A stretch of DNA of 64,000 bases, from assembly GCA_033558025.1 (NCBI GenBank), contig JAUCEF010000004.1, forward strand, positions 3,658,001 through 3,722,000. The letters are read 5' to 3'. The stretch comes from Phytophthora sp. 'mugwort'. Taxonomy: Eukaryota; Oomycota; Peronosporomycetes; Peronosporales; Peronosporaceae. A program made the translations under genes and the position numbers. A model generated the notes under the pieces. It saw only the letters and a program-made list of their open reading frames with translations, was not told the DNA's origin and searched no databases. Shown here one piece after another: positions 33,722-43,656 of this stretch. Every line of letters begins with the position of its first letter. Position 1 is the first letter of the stretch.

Positions 33722-34304
33722 GTACCGTAAAACTTATGTGCAAGCAGACGTTGGCCATTTACGGACACTTTCAACGTGGCCAATCAGCGACCGTAGTACT
33801 GAGGACGCAATTCGGTCATTTAACCAAACTGCTGGAACAAGCTCTCAGCCAGACAGTCAGTCAGTCAAGAAGCCGTCAACACAAAGCATAATGCCCAAGA
33901 CCAAGCCGCCAGGCCGACCTCATCTGACAGAGTGGCGGACGAAGCCCACACATATACACACATGCAACACTAAGGCTGAAGTATATTTTTAAGTGCAACA
34001 ACGTATTTGCACTCAAAAACGGTAGCCAAATGATTTGGCATGCTGAGCTCAATATAGAGAGACTCGAAGCGCAGATTCGTCTATTCATGGATAACAAACA
34101 GCGAGCAGCAGACCCTGCTTCTTTAGTCTTGGTGGGGCTCGAATCCAAGCCAACTAAAGGCCTTCAATAAGTAAACCGGTTTAACTAGTCGAGCTGCCAG
34201 TTCTTCAATATGCGGTCAATAAAGTAATATTTCGGACTTCCAGAAAACGGTATAGATGAGCCTTCAGGAACACGCCGTCCATTTGCACATAAGTTTTACG
34301 GTAC
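33722..34304. mobile_element. MITE-like element with 22-bp terminal inverted repeats
   Basis: The ends are exact inverted repeats of 22 bases, GTACCGTAAAACTTATGTGC followed by AA at 33722 and its complement ending at 34304. If TA is the target duplication (Tc1/mariner type), the element itself begins CCGTAAAACTTATG and is 577 bases long. Inside is a short plus-strand piece (MPKTKPPGRPHLTEWRTK) that resembles the start of a BED-type or other transposon DNA-binding protein. There is no transposase. It sits in the spacer between the inverted glycine-rich arms. Confidence 0.6.
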
Positions 34305-34898
34305 GCCAGCCGTACAGTATCCGGGCTAACGTGTTAGCCGAGAGTATTTGAGGACGAAGTCCCCATTTACAACCGTATGTCTCCGTTTATGCTATTTCAT
34401 CCCTCAATTTGCTTACCTCTACTCAAAATCAAATGAGACATGAACGGTACGTTTGCCGGGGGGCACTTTATTCGCAGAAAGCCTCTATCCACGAACTCCT
34501 CAAAGAATATGAGACCGTGTGGGATTAATGTTTTTGTAGCTAGTCGAATTAGGGCACCCCGTGTGCAGGTAGAGGTGCCATTAAGTGAAGGTACACGATT
34601 TAGCTCCCATACTAAACGCTTAATCCGCAGGAGCGGAGACCCAGTACGTGACTATACGCTAACTTGTTACAGGTTAGCAGGTGTGAGCCACGACCCAATC
34701 GCCACCTAGCCCTGGGAATAGCTACGGTTTATAGCAGGGAGTTAGCGTTCGTGTCGCAATTAAGGGTGGGATAGCGGCAACGATCGCAACAACAATTTGA
34801 ACAAACAAACTGCACCCACAAGGCGCGCGTATCGTGCTCGTCCTGGGCGATATATTTGGCGGCACCTAGCGTCTTCTTCTCCATTTTTGGACCTGGTC
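34305..34898. other. No recognisable gene
   Basis: A short frame at 34440-34709 has no motif. Two or three short direct repeats around TTAGCAGGTG and GTTACAGG are seen, nothing else. Confidence 0.3.
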
Positions 34899-35258
34899 AT
34901 GCAGGACCAGGTCTCTGTGAAATTGGGCGAGGCGATCGCCGGATTTGCCATCGTGCTGGTTCCCACCCCGTACTCCTACGCTGACTGGGTCAACATCAGC
35001 GAGAACGTGCACGGCAACTATGCGCGACCCAGGTGGCCGGAAAACTATGCCTCTCGGGAACACGATCTGAAACATGATAGTACTCAGCTCTTGATATCTT
35101 CTCTTCAGGGGTATGATCTGCCGGATCCTGCATGCATCGACCGCGGGCACGTTTTCAACGATGTCGTTATCATGACAGACCGGGAGCTGCCTTTACTGAT
35201 GCAGGTGCCCGGCGACCAAAATCGTGGTGCACGTCGTGCACGTGGTTTTTGTGCTTAG
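34899..35258 (+). CDS. Unrecognised protein, probably a gene fragment
   Basis: The frame is open from about 34797, and its first ATG is at 34899 (MQDQVSVKLGEAIAGFAIVL). It continues VPTPYSYADWVNISENVHGN, LQGYDLPDPACIDRGHVFND and VVIMTDRELPLLMQV to a stop at 35258. This is ordinary, well-mixed protein text with one hydrophobic stretch, so it looks like a real exon and not a shadow. I do not recognise the family, and neither a signal peptide nor an intron is clear. It may be a fragment caught in the spacer of the inverted repeat. Confidence 0.35.
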   Translation: MQDQVSVKLGEAIAGFAIVLVPTPYSYADWVNISENVHGNYARPRWPENYASREHDLKHDSTQLLISSLQGYDLPDPACIDRGHVFNDVVIMTDRELPLLMQVPGDQNRGARRARGFCA

Positions 35259-35409
35259 CGTCATCGGCTAGCGCGCGAAGCCCACCTACCGTAGTATCCG
35301 CTGCTACTGCTTAGTGTGGCAGTGGGAGTTGGCGGCCGACATAACCGCAACTTACCTCCTACTGCGATCTTATGAAGTAGATTTTTCTACAGAGGTAGTA
35401 GAATAATTC

Positions 35410-35679
35410 ATGAGTGCTCAGCTTGAGCGGGGTCGGCGGGGTGCAATGGCGAAGGCGTTGACAGATGTCGGCCCCCTGAGCAACTCGACGGAGCAACGCG
35501 ACCGAGATGCTCCGTTACTAGTATTATTACACCTAAATATATTGGGAATGCTTCACGTTATGCAAGAAAACCTTAAACAAATTTGGAAGGAGAGTTTCAC
35601 ATTTGGATTTGAAGTTTGTCCCGATAAAGTAAAGGTACATCGCTCGAGGCATCTTCAACTTCTGCAGCTACCTGTCTAG
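35410..35679 (+). CDS. Small unrecognised open frame
   Basis: ATG 35410 opens 89 codons (MSAQLERGRRGAMAKALTDV). A middle helix LLVLLHLNILGMLHVMQENL is hydrophobic. There is no motif, no homolog that I can name, and it stands in transposon-rich spacer. Chance is a serious alternative. Confidence 0.2.
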   Translation: MSAQLERGRRGAMAKALTDVGPLSNSTEQRDRDAPLLVLLHLNILGMLHVMQENLKQIWKESFTFGFEVCPDKVKVHRSRHLQLLQLPV

Positions 35680-35879
35680 ATGCGCCTACCCAGAAAAATA
35701 TATCGTGTCCAAACGTACCTCACAACAGCGGTTGAGAATTGAAGGAAGCAGAGGATGCACGGCGTCTGCTCGAACTGGAACTGTTTTCATATACCGCAGG
35801 TCGATTGGCGCCTCACTGTTTGGCGGTGGGCAAACATAAGGTAGAAACTATCAAATTGCAGGACAATACGTACATGTGC

Positions 35880-36830
35880 AAATGAGCGTCAGAAGATTCG
35901 ACGGCCACAGCTTCAGTTTTTTTAACGCAAGGCAAACTTGGTCGACAGTCGATAGACGGACGAGTCTTGTGGACTCACGGATGAGTATTGTGGATGTACC
36001 GGGACATGGTGCTGACAGCTACGTCAACGGATACGATAATGATCAGCTACATTAACAAGGTAAAAGGCTTTCGAGCTGGTCACAGGGCGAATAACTTCAA
36101 GTTCCTCAATACAGACCGCAGTACTAACAATAATTGATGGTGGCTGAAACGTTTATACCAACGTAAACATCCGCCAGGTATTTTGGTAACACTCGACGAC
36201 TGGCAAACATTTATTAGAGCTGGATCAAACGGCTCCGGATGTTATTGCTGTTGTGCGAACTGTAAAGGGGGGGGGGGGCAAGCATGGCATTTTCGGTTGA
36301 AAGGTGGTCCTGGATTCAGAGGACCACCAGAAAATGTAGTCGCTAAAAAGCCCCACAAAGCCTCACCGAATCGTGACTGGACATATGGATGAACACACCA
36401 ACACGTCAAGCTCACTTGACTGCAGGAATATGGTCATCACGTTCGACTCTCTTCAGTTCGCCTGCATTCCTTGAGCAGAGACCCCCCCCCCCTTGATGGA
36501 CGCTCTTTCAGTCCTCTTTTGCGCCAATCGACGGCGTTTCAGCATGAAGCTCCTCCTCTCAAAGCTCAATATGTAACGGAAAAAAACACCTCCAGCACTC
36601 GAAATCTATAAGCGTGCCGACCCTCAAGAACCTTGGACTTCGATCAAAACATGTTTAACACCAGCAAGTTCTCAGTCCTGTGCCTCGCGCTCACCACCTC
36701 TCCGGAGCCGTGAACTCCAAACAAGAAGCCGCGCAGACGTTCGGACTCATCCGCGGCGGTGCAGGTTTACTCGGCGGTGGTCTCCATAGTGGTGCCAGAC
36801 TAGGCGCCGTCAATGCGGAGAAAATCAAGC
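35880..36830 (+). pseudogene. Third, decayed glycine-rich unit (regions C and D)
   Basis: From 35880 the sequence follows the left arm from about 31910 in the same orientation (AATGAGCGTCAGAAGAT then GACGGACGAGTCTTGTGGA), through the ACGGATACGATAATGAT element at 36027 and on to a D-like start at ATG 36651 (MFNTSKFSVLCLAL). A missing base in the signal-peptide region shifts the frame to an early stop; the old frame is still visible later as EAAQTFGLIRGGAGLLGGGL. Homology stops near 36815-36830, where copia sequence begins. Homopolymers G12 (36267-36278) and C11 (36482-36492) are specific to this copy. Confidence 0.7.
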
Positions 36831-37218
36831 TTGTCGAGGGCGAGCTTGAGCAACGCAAGTTCAAGACCAAGGACTTGGGGCCGTGAACTTGTTGTTGGGC
36901 ATGGAGATCAACTACATCCGGGCGAGGCGATATGGATCTCACAGCGCGGCTACATCGAGAAGATTCTCAGCCGGTTCAACATGGATAAGTGTCGAGCGGT
37001 AGCCACGCCACAAGCCGTTGGTGCACTTCCTTTGCCTGCAGCTTCGGATGCAGAGGAAGTTAACGATGCGAATGTACCGTATCGTGCTATCGTGGGATGT
37101 CTTCAGTAATTGGTGCAGTGCTCTCGCCCTGAACTGGTTAATGCCGTAAGATCGCTGGGTAACTACTTGAACAAGTACATGTACGAGAACTACAGTATGG
37201 TCAAGCGGGTACTTCGGT
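36815..37218 (+). pseudogene. Ty1/copia reverse transcriptase fragment
   Basis: The text reads EKIKLVEGELEQRKFKTKDL, then WISQRGYIEKILSRFNMDKC, VATPQAVGALPLPA, VPYRAIVGCLQ and, after a stop, LVQCSRPELVNAVRSLGNYL up to KRVLR. This is the C-terminal part of a copia RT, just before RNase H. At least two frame breaks exist. Its 3' end stops within a codon or two of a glycine-rich B gene fragment (from 37223), so the two are fused at DNA level. The source copia type may be related to the minus-strand element at 43.8-46.0 kb. Confidence 0.75.
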
Positions 37219-37222
37219 TGAC

Positions 37223-37699
37223 GGTTTGTACGGGGCTGGCGGTGCGGGCCTGTATGGAGGCGGCGCGAGTGGACTTCATGGTGGAGCTGGTCTGTACGGA
37301 CGGAGACGAGGCGGCGGTGTCGCCAACGGATACGGCGGGGCTGGCGGAAACACAGGCGTCGGAGGCACTGTCCGTGTCGGAGCTGGCGTGAGCGGCAACG
37401 CTGGTGCCGGTGTGGGTGGGACTGCTAATGGAGGCGTGGGTGGCACGGCCGGTGTCGGCGGCTTCGCGGGTGTTGGGAGCAAGGCAGATACCAGCGCGGG
37501 TGTGGGTGGAGCTGCTAACGGTGGAGTAGGAGGTGCTGCCGATCCAAGCGTCGCCAGGGCTGCTAATGGCGGTGTGGCGGTGGGCGGTACTGCCAGCGGC
37601 GGCGCGACGGCAAATGCGGGGGCTACGATTACAGGGAATGGAGCTGCCAATACCGGTGCCACTACCCAGAAGGGATACAGAAAGCTTCGTTCGGAGTGA
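37223..37699 (+). pseudogene. 5'-truncated glycine-rich protein gene, subfamily B
   Basis: From GGTTTGTACGGGGCTGG at 37223 the DNA matches the B gene interior and runs to its end (GYRKLRSE, stop at 37699). Signal peptide and N-terminal block are absent, replaced by copia RT sequence, so no secreted product can be made from this copy. One residue differs from the full copies (YGRRRGG for YGRGRGG). The downstream 500 bases, including fragment A, match the left arm in reverse. Confidence 0.8.
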
Positions 37700-37874
37700 A
37701 CTAGTTGACTCGAGGCTACCTAGTTGAACATCCGGTAGCCTATCAACGCGAGAGCGCCGACCGAAGATCGTATTGCTGTGCTTGTTTGCTGTAACGTCGT
37801 GAATAAAAAAAGTAGTTCGCTGTTCAATACTCCTGATCTACATGTTCTTCGTCTGGACTGAGCTGGATATCCTA

Positions 37875-38100
37875 ATGTCCTGACGTCCTCAAGCGCTTCT
37901 TACATGTTTTAACAGCGGTCAATGGGGCAATTCGCTGCGATTCATTGAGATCGTGTTGCGCGTCGCACCTCGTGGTGTTTCGCTTGTGGAGGTGAACGAG
38001 GACATTGATGCGCTGGAGACGGTGCAGTTTGAGCAGGTGAAGAAAATTTGTCCAAGCCGGCTGCTGCGCTGGTTAACCCGTTCTCTACAGAGAGAATAAT
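37875..38100 (+). pseudogene. Fragment A, right copy
   Basis: The plus strand reads QWGNSLRFIEIVLRVAPRGV and onward to LLRWLTRSLQRE, as in the left copy, with CPSRLL where the left has CPSGLL. The same stop ends it. There is no start codon and no other exon. It is an unknown protein piece, kept because it lies in the duplicated DNA. Confidence 0.4.
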
Positions 38101-38483
38101 CGGATGAACTCACCGTCTAACGCTGCTGATATCCCTGCTGGTTTGGCTTCCCGTCGGGTGAGCCCGTACAGCTCCCGTTAGGGCTTCCCAGCAAACAACG
38201 GCTCCAGCTCCTCGCGGCCGAGGTCGTGGTGCTCACATGACTACACCAGCATGGAAGAAGTAAACAGACTCACCCACTACCAGATCGTCAAGAATTTGGC
38301 GACAACTTCGTCTGCTTGTCGGCAGCACAAAACCTTCTATCAAAACTAAACAGCGTAGCTGCACAAGTAAAACATTTAATTTGCTTTTACTCCAAAATGA
38401 ACGCGAACAGACCGTAAAACGTCACTATCGACACCTAATGAATCTCTCAAACCGCCTTCGTACGACCGACGGCTTGATTCACT

Positions 38484-39086
38484 TCACTCCGACCGAAGCT
38501 TGCGGTATCCTTGCTGGACAGTATTGCTCATACCGCCAGTCGCGGTTCCGGTGCCCTGCTGGACAGTATTTCCCATACCGCCAGTTGCAGCTCCCGTGGC
38601 CGTGGCCGTCGCGCTTGCCTGCGCATTGGCGTTGGCTGCCCCGTTGGCTCCACCGCCAACACCAGCATTGCCCACAACACCTGTAGCCCCTTCAACACCA
38701 GTACTAACACCGGTAGTTCCACTCACACCTGCAGTGCCTCCAGCGCCTCCGGTCCCACCAATACCGACACCGACACCGACACCCGCACCGCCAACGCCGT
38801 AGCCGACACCACGTCCAGGTCCATACTGACCGGCGCCAACGCCAGCTCCGCCGTGAAGTCCGGTGGCGCCAGGTCCACAAGGACGCGCACCGCCAGCCCC
38901 ATACAAACCAGCACCACCACCGCCATGGAGCCCACCATGGAACCCACCATGGAGACCACCGCCGAGCAAACCTGCACCGCCGTGGAGGAGTCCGAACGTC
39001 TGGGCGGCTTCTTGTTCGGCGTTCACGACTCCGGAGAAGGCGATGAGCGCGAGGCACAGGATCGCGAACTTGTTGCTGTTGAACAT
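38484..39086 (-). CDS. Secreted glycine-rich protein, subfamily D (right copy)
   Basis: The start is ATG 39086 (MFNSNKFAILCLALIAFSGV). The 200-residue product is identical to the left copy at 32708-33310: signal peptide to VNA, AAQTFGLLHGGAGLLGG block, Gly/His and Gly/Val repeats, Ala/Thr section and GYRKLRSE end. Perfect identity of a repetitive gene points to very recent duplication or ongoing gene conversion between the arms. It is divergent to the B copy at 39953. Confidence 0.8.
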   Translation of the reverse strand: MFNSNKFAILCLALIAFSGVVNAEQEAAQTFGLLHGGAGLLGGGLHGGFHGGLHGGGGAGLYGAGGARPCGPGATGLHGGAGVGAGQYGPGRGVGYGVGGAGVGVGVGIGGTGGAGGTAGVSGTTGVSTGVEGATGVVGNAGVGGGANGAANANAQASATATATGAATGGMGNTVQQGTGTATGGMSNTVQQGYRKLRSE

Positions 39087-39952
39087 GTTTGGAGTGGGAA
39101 GTTCGAGTTGTTCTTGAGAGTTGAGTCGGCACGCTTAGAGATTTCGAGTGCTGGAGGTCGTTTTTTTTCGTTGCGTATTGAGCTCGGAGGAGTCAATTTG
39201 GAAATGAGGAGGAGCTTCAGGCTGACACATCGTCGAGTTGACGCGAAAGAGGACTGAAGAGCGTTCAAAGGTGACGCCTCTGCACAAGGAATGCAGGCGA
39301 ACCGAAGAGAGTCGGACGTGATGACCATCTTCCAGCAGTCAAGTGCGGTTGATGTGGTGGTGTGTTTATCCAAATGGAAGGTTAAGATTCGGTGAGACTT
39401 TGTGGAGTTTCCTTAGCGACTATCCATACATTTGCTGTTCCGTGATGCGTCCGCAGAATCAAGCGCCACCTTGCAGCCGAATGTCGTGCTTGCTCCTTCC
39501 TTTACAGTTCGCACAACAGCAGCAACATCCGGTGTCGTTTGATCCAGCTCTAAAAAATGTTTGCCAGTCGTCGAGTGCAGCACAGCCGTTAAAATATACA
39601 GAGTGAAAGAGGGGTGTTTACGTCCGTATAAACGTTTCAACACCATCAATTATACTGCGTTTTGTATTCAGGAACTTGAAGTTTTTTTGCAACCCGAAAC
39701 CTACCCCTGCTAAGTAGATAATCATTATCGTATCCGTTGAAGTAGTTGATCATTATGGTGTCCCAGTACTTGCACAAGACTCATCCGTGACTCCACAAGA
39801 CTCGTCCGTCTATCGACTGTCGACCAAGTTTGCCTTGCGGTCAAAAACCTGGAGCTGTGGCCGTCGCATCTTCTGACGCTCATTTCCACATTTCCTCACT
39901 CGCGCTCACGCCGACAGCTTCACGAATTTCAAGAACAAGCAAGCGAAAAAAA

Positions 39953-40594
39953 ATGTTCAACAACAACAAAATCGCAGCCTTGTGCGTCGCCGTCGTGGCT
40001 CTCTCGAACGGTGCATGCGCCGAGGAACAGGCCGCCCAGACGTTCGGACTCCTCCACGGCGGTGCAGGTTTGTACGGCGATGGTCTCCATGGTGGTGCCA
40101 AAGTAGGTGGCGGTGCCGGTTTGTACGGGGCTGGCGGTGCGGGCCTGTATGGAGGCGGCGCGAGTGGACTTCATGGTGGAGCTGGTCTGTACGGACGGGG
40201 ACGAGGCGGCGGTGTCGCCAACGGATACGGCGGGGCTGGCGGAAACACAGGCGTCGGAGGCACTGTCCGTGTCGGAGCTGGCGTGAGCGGCAACGCTGGT
40301 GCCGGTGTGGGTGGGACTGCTAATGGAGGCGTGGGTGGCACGGCCGGTGTCGGCGGCTTCGCGGGTGTTGGGAGCAAGGCAGATACCAGCGCGGGTGTGG
40401 GTGGAGCTGCTAACGGTGGAGTAGGAGGTGCTGCCGATCCAAGCGTCGCCAGGGCTGCTAATGGCGGTGTGGCGGTGGGCGGTACTGCCAGCGGCGGCGC
40501 GACGGCAAATGCGGGGGCTACGATTACAGGGAATGGAGCTGCCAATACCGGTGCCACTACCCAGAAGGGATACAGAAAGCTTCGTTCGGAGTGA
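39953..40594 (+). CDS. Secreted glycine-rich protein, subfamily B (right copy)
   Basis: ATG 39953 after an A-rich leader opens 213 codons (MFNNNKIAALCVAVVALSNG). The signal peptide ends near ACA, the mature protein begins EEQAAQTFGLLHGGAGLYG, and Gly-rich repeats lead to GYRKLRSE. This end is shared with the D subfamily and with the truncated B copy at 37223, so it is the ancestral form; the left copy's FGVN end is derived. The region before the ATG is the same as in the left arm, so expression signals should be equal. Function: extracellular, otherwise unknown. Confidence 0.8.
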   Translation: MFNNNKIAALCVAVVALSNGACAEEQAAQTFGLLHGGAGLYGDGLHGGAKVGGGAGLYGAGGAGLYGGGASGLHGGAGLYGRGRGGGVANGYGGAGGNTGVGGTVRVGAGVSGNAGAGVGGTANGGVGGTAGVGGFAGVGSKADTSAGVGGAANGGVGGAADPSVARAANGGVAVGGTASGGATANAGATITGNGAANTGATTQKGYRKLRSE

Positions 40595-40656
40595 ACTAGT
40601 TGACTCGAGGCTACCTAGTTGAACATCCGGTAGCCTATCAACGCGAGAGCGCCGAT

Positions 40657-41480
40657 CAAAGATCTTAATCATTGGTTTGTTTTGCTGTAATGTTGTAAAG
40701 AAAAAACGAGTTTCTTCGTGTGCTAAAAGTGTGTTTCCTGGTGTATAGCCTGTAAAAGCTCTTGTGGATGTACTTGTATACGATGATGACCAACGACTTC
40801 AACGGATACGATAATGATCAGCTACTTTAACAGGGTAGAAGGCCGTCGGGTTGCGAATAACTCAAGTTCCTCTATACGAACAGCAGTACGAACTATAATT
40901 TTAATCTTCTGTACCGAGGTCTCGAAAGCGTACGAGTAGCATGGGTTCAAGCCTATCCGTACGCGTGCAGGAATTAGATTTTATATGAACGTTTGTATTG
41001 AGTATCATATGGAGATTAAAGAAAGTTCAAATTGAAGGCGAAGCCAAGTGGGTGCTAAAGCACTTGCGTTGTGATCTTGGGCCGCATACGCCGAAGAACG
41101 CGCTTAGATGAGGAGTTGTGGATCAGAGCATGCTACGCAGTAGTAATAACACTTGATTTTGCAGATATTGCACGCAGCTGCACTCGCCTTCCAGCTTCAC
41201 GTGAATTAGCGTATTGAAGGAGCTCAATATCTCTTTATTTTTTTCTCTATCTCACAATATCTCTCTTTATTGAGGGAGCTCAATAAACGGTTTTAGAGTG
41301 TGTGTTGGCTAACGAACAGAGCAATACGAACGCATTAGCGGGAAAACATAGCACTTACATGCCGTACCTCTTCAACGCCGTCCTCGCCGTTGGTTGACCG
41401 CAGTGATCGCTTCATTGCGAATTCATTGAAAACGAGTTGATGGGATAACTGTGACACGAAGTCATTGAAATCCAGCACGG
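40657..41480. other. Diverged flank with a repeat element and two palindromic motifs
   Basis: The first 100 bases are a diverged version of the B downstream region. At 41212-41229 and 41268-41285 an 18-base near-palindrome (TATTGAAGGAGCTCAATA and TATTGAGGGAGCTCAATA) occurs twice, separated by a CT-rich stretch. No gene is supported. Confidence 0.4.
40798..40905 (+). repeat. Dispersed repeat R, fourth copy
   Basis: This starts AACGGATACGATAATGATCA and continues with CTACTTTAACAGGGTAGAAG, a GGTTGCGAATAA segment and AAGTTCCTC. The same order of blocks occurs at 32057-32150, 36027-36142, 39650-39745 (inverted) and 43657-43766. In the glycine-rich units it lies in region C upstream of gene D, so this copy probably marks another decayed unit. 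Confidence 0.6.
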
Positions 41481-41499
41481 TGGTAGGATACGCGCGGTA

Positions 41500-42862
41500 G
41501 CTTCATAACCGTATGCCTGATAAGCATCCGCGACTACAATCCCTAAAATGGTTGCGAATATTCGATGCATCCAGGTTTGCGGGATTCACTGTCCCTCGAG
41601 TGCTAGTGATCCCTGTCGGAGGTGATCATGAACGTCGATTGACGAAAACCTGCTAAAAACAGCTCTACCATTTGCGACCGCGGAATTCGTTTATCATAGC
41701 GCTGAGTTTCAAGTTTACTGTCGCGCACTACAGTACGGTGACGAACGCGCACACTGTTAGTATCGTTTAGAGAAGTACCACGATTCGATATTAGCCTCTT
41801 GTGCTTGCTATCGGCCCAGCAAAAGTGCGTACATTGGTTTCCAGAGTCCGAAAAACGTTGCAGCAAATTGAACGAGCTCGGGGCGGTTGAGCGTCTACCC
41901 ACTTCTTCAAATGAGCGTTTGGATATTGCACTGTTGCCGTTTTCACAATGCCCATAAAACCAGACCCAGCAGCTTTTCTAGTTGAACGAGCTTTTTCACT
42001 GAGGTGAATGCACTATCGGCCTCTACCGTACAACCGGACCCCGTGTAGTGCTCCACGAGACGTAACACAACTGCCCTACCTTCGCCAAACTCACTAAAGT
42101 ACTTCTTCTGACGCTGGCGTGCGATTCCTTCAACAAGCCAAGTCCGAACAGGACGCCAATAACATCATCTGCGAGCGACTTCAATTCAGTTCCTTTGCCT
42201 TCTGGCTTACGAGCAATTTTTGTCTTATGAGGTAAACCTTCATGTGTGTATTTGCTTACCCGGCATTTCCAGGCACTCATGCATTCATCAACAACAATCA
42301 TGTTTCCAGGAGAAATATGTTTTCGTCTTTGCTCGTTGAATCCAGTCACCAATGGTCGGATAGGTTTCCAAGGATCATCACGGTCAACAAACGCAATTGC
42401 GTACATCAATTGCTCAAAACAATGACGACTCATTTGAAACCTGTCTCCGTAGTTGCCAGGTGAGTTCACACAGCCTTGCTTTGTATCAGTTTGCCAATAA
42501 ACACGTGATGTTCCACGACGAGGCTCCACTGTCATCGCCAAGCGAATTCCCAATCAGCGAGAAAAATCGCCCTGCCCAATCCGGCGAAATGAATTCGAAG
42601 TCAGGTTGTTGTTTGTCAGACGGATAGTTTTACTAACAGTTCCCATGGGATACATCAAGTAGAAATATTTCACTAGCAAGTGATCACCGAGCTGTAAATA
42701 AGGAGGCCACAAGAATCGGGTGATACAAAAAGGGATGCTTGGTGAATCAAAACTGAACCACACGGTACCAGCGTCGGCCATGAGCAACAGCAACACCATC
42801 ATCATCGCCCTCGGAAGAGGCGTCAATATTTTCATCGTCTTCATCGCTCCCTTCGCTATCAT
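41500..42862 (-). pseudogene. piggyBac-like transposase, broken
   Basis: Three minus-strand frames follow each other. The first contains GDHLLVKYFYLMYPMGTV, the second GIRLAMTVEPRRG, VDRDDPWKPIRPLVTGFNEQ and MIVVDECMSAWKCR, the third scraps near 41603-41902. DPW-x-x-IRP with F-N-E-x-R-R-x-x-x-x-P-G and VVDE-x-M-x-x-W is diagnostic of DDE_Tnp_1_7 (piggyBac) transposases; the first catalytic Asp is in VVDE near 42288. The second and third Asp cannot be placed. Stops and frame changes make it inactive. TTAA ends were not found. Confidence 0.75.
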
Positions 42863-43656
42863 TAGATGAAGACTCAGACTGCTAACTGGCTTGTAGAACC
42901 GTCCCGGGGGTGTTTAGTAGTCCCACAAAGGAGGAACCCCCACTAGCTTGACCAGTGTCTTCGATTGTAAGGCACGCTGAATCCGGTTCTACGCGAATTG
43001 AACGAGCTGCAACTATATCCACTACCCCTGTAGACCACCACACCTCATACGTGTGCTAACGGCTGATTTTCATGACTTGAAGAATGATACCTCTCTTTCC
43101 GTCGTGCCGCTTTCTTGCTCCCCATACTCGATTTCCGACGTGCAGCGTCGGCATCTTCACTTGGTCAAATCGACGAAGAAATAAAGGCCAAACTTGTCGC
43201 TGTCTGCATTTTCATGCCATCCGTTACAGTGTGCGCGTCCGTGGCTATCTTAATCGTCATTTATTTTTAATGTTGAGGCTACCGGTACGCGCGCAATCCT
43301 ACTCATCCTACGGATGGGGACAAAAACATTAACATTATATTATACATTAACATTAAGCCTGTCAGCTTCTTCATGTACACTGTCGCCAGCATCTCGACCG
43401 GATCTTCAGTTGTGACTTTGAGACTCGACTTGTGCGCAGATTCGCCTCGACTGGCTTCTTGTCTATGGGCAGCAAAAAAACTCGACCCTTTTGATCATGT
43501 ATTGCTCAAACGCCTCCATGGGCAATGATGACCGCACATTGTTCCCAAGCCAATTGTTGGCTGCCTCTGAAAGATTGGATGTCACTTCATTGTACGATGG
43601 TTGGTTGTACGATTCGAAAGATTGAATATCACTTCATCGTTCGACGGTTGGTTATA
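42863..43656. other. Intergenic with a 47-bp tandem duplication
   Basis: No supported gene. At 43569 and 43616 the block GAAAGATTGGATGTCACTTC (second copy GAAAGATTGAATATCACTTC) starts two adjacent units of 47 bases, each including a version of ACGATGGTTGGTTGTACG. The second unit runs directly into dispersed repeat R at 43657. Confidence 0.45.

Larger units (their letters stand above)
37223..38290. repeat. Right arm, part 1 (reverse complement of 30620-31660)
   Basis: This stretch holds the end of B, the B downstream region and fragment A, in inverse order to the left arm. A handful of single-base differences are visible, for example Arg for Pro in the minus-strand reading of fragment A, and about 8 extra bases (GACTCACCCA region, 38267-38276) near the outer end. 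It runs straight into part 2 without a break. Confidence 0.8.
38300..40656. repeat. Right arm, part 2 (reverse complement of 31150-33500)
   Basis: This carries D, C and B in reverse order to the left arm and is almost identical over about 2.35 kb. It begins at GGCGACAACTTCG and ends at GAGAGCGCCGA; beyond 40656 the sequence only loosely resembles the left B downstream region. The two arms are separated by about 4.8 kb. Confidence 0.85.
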
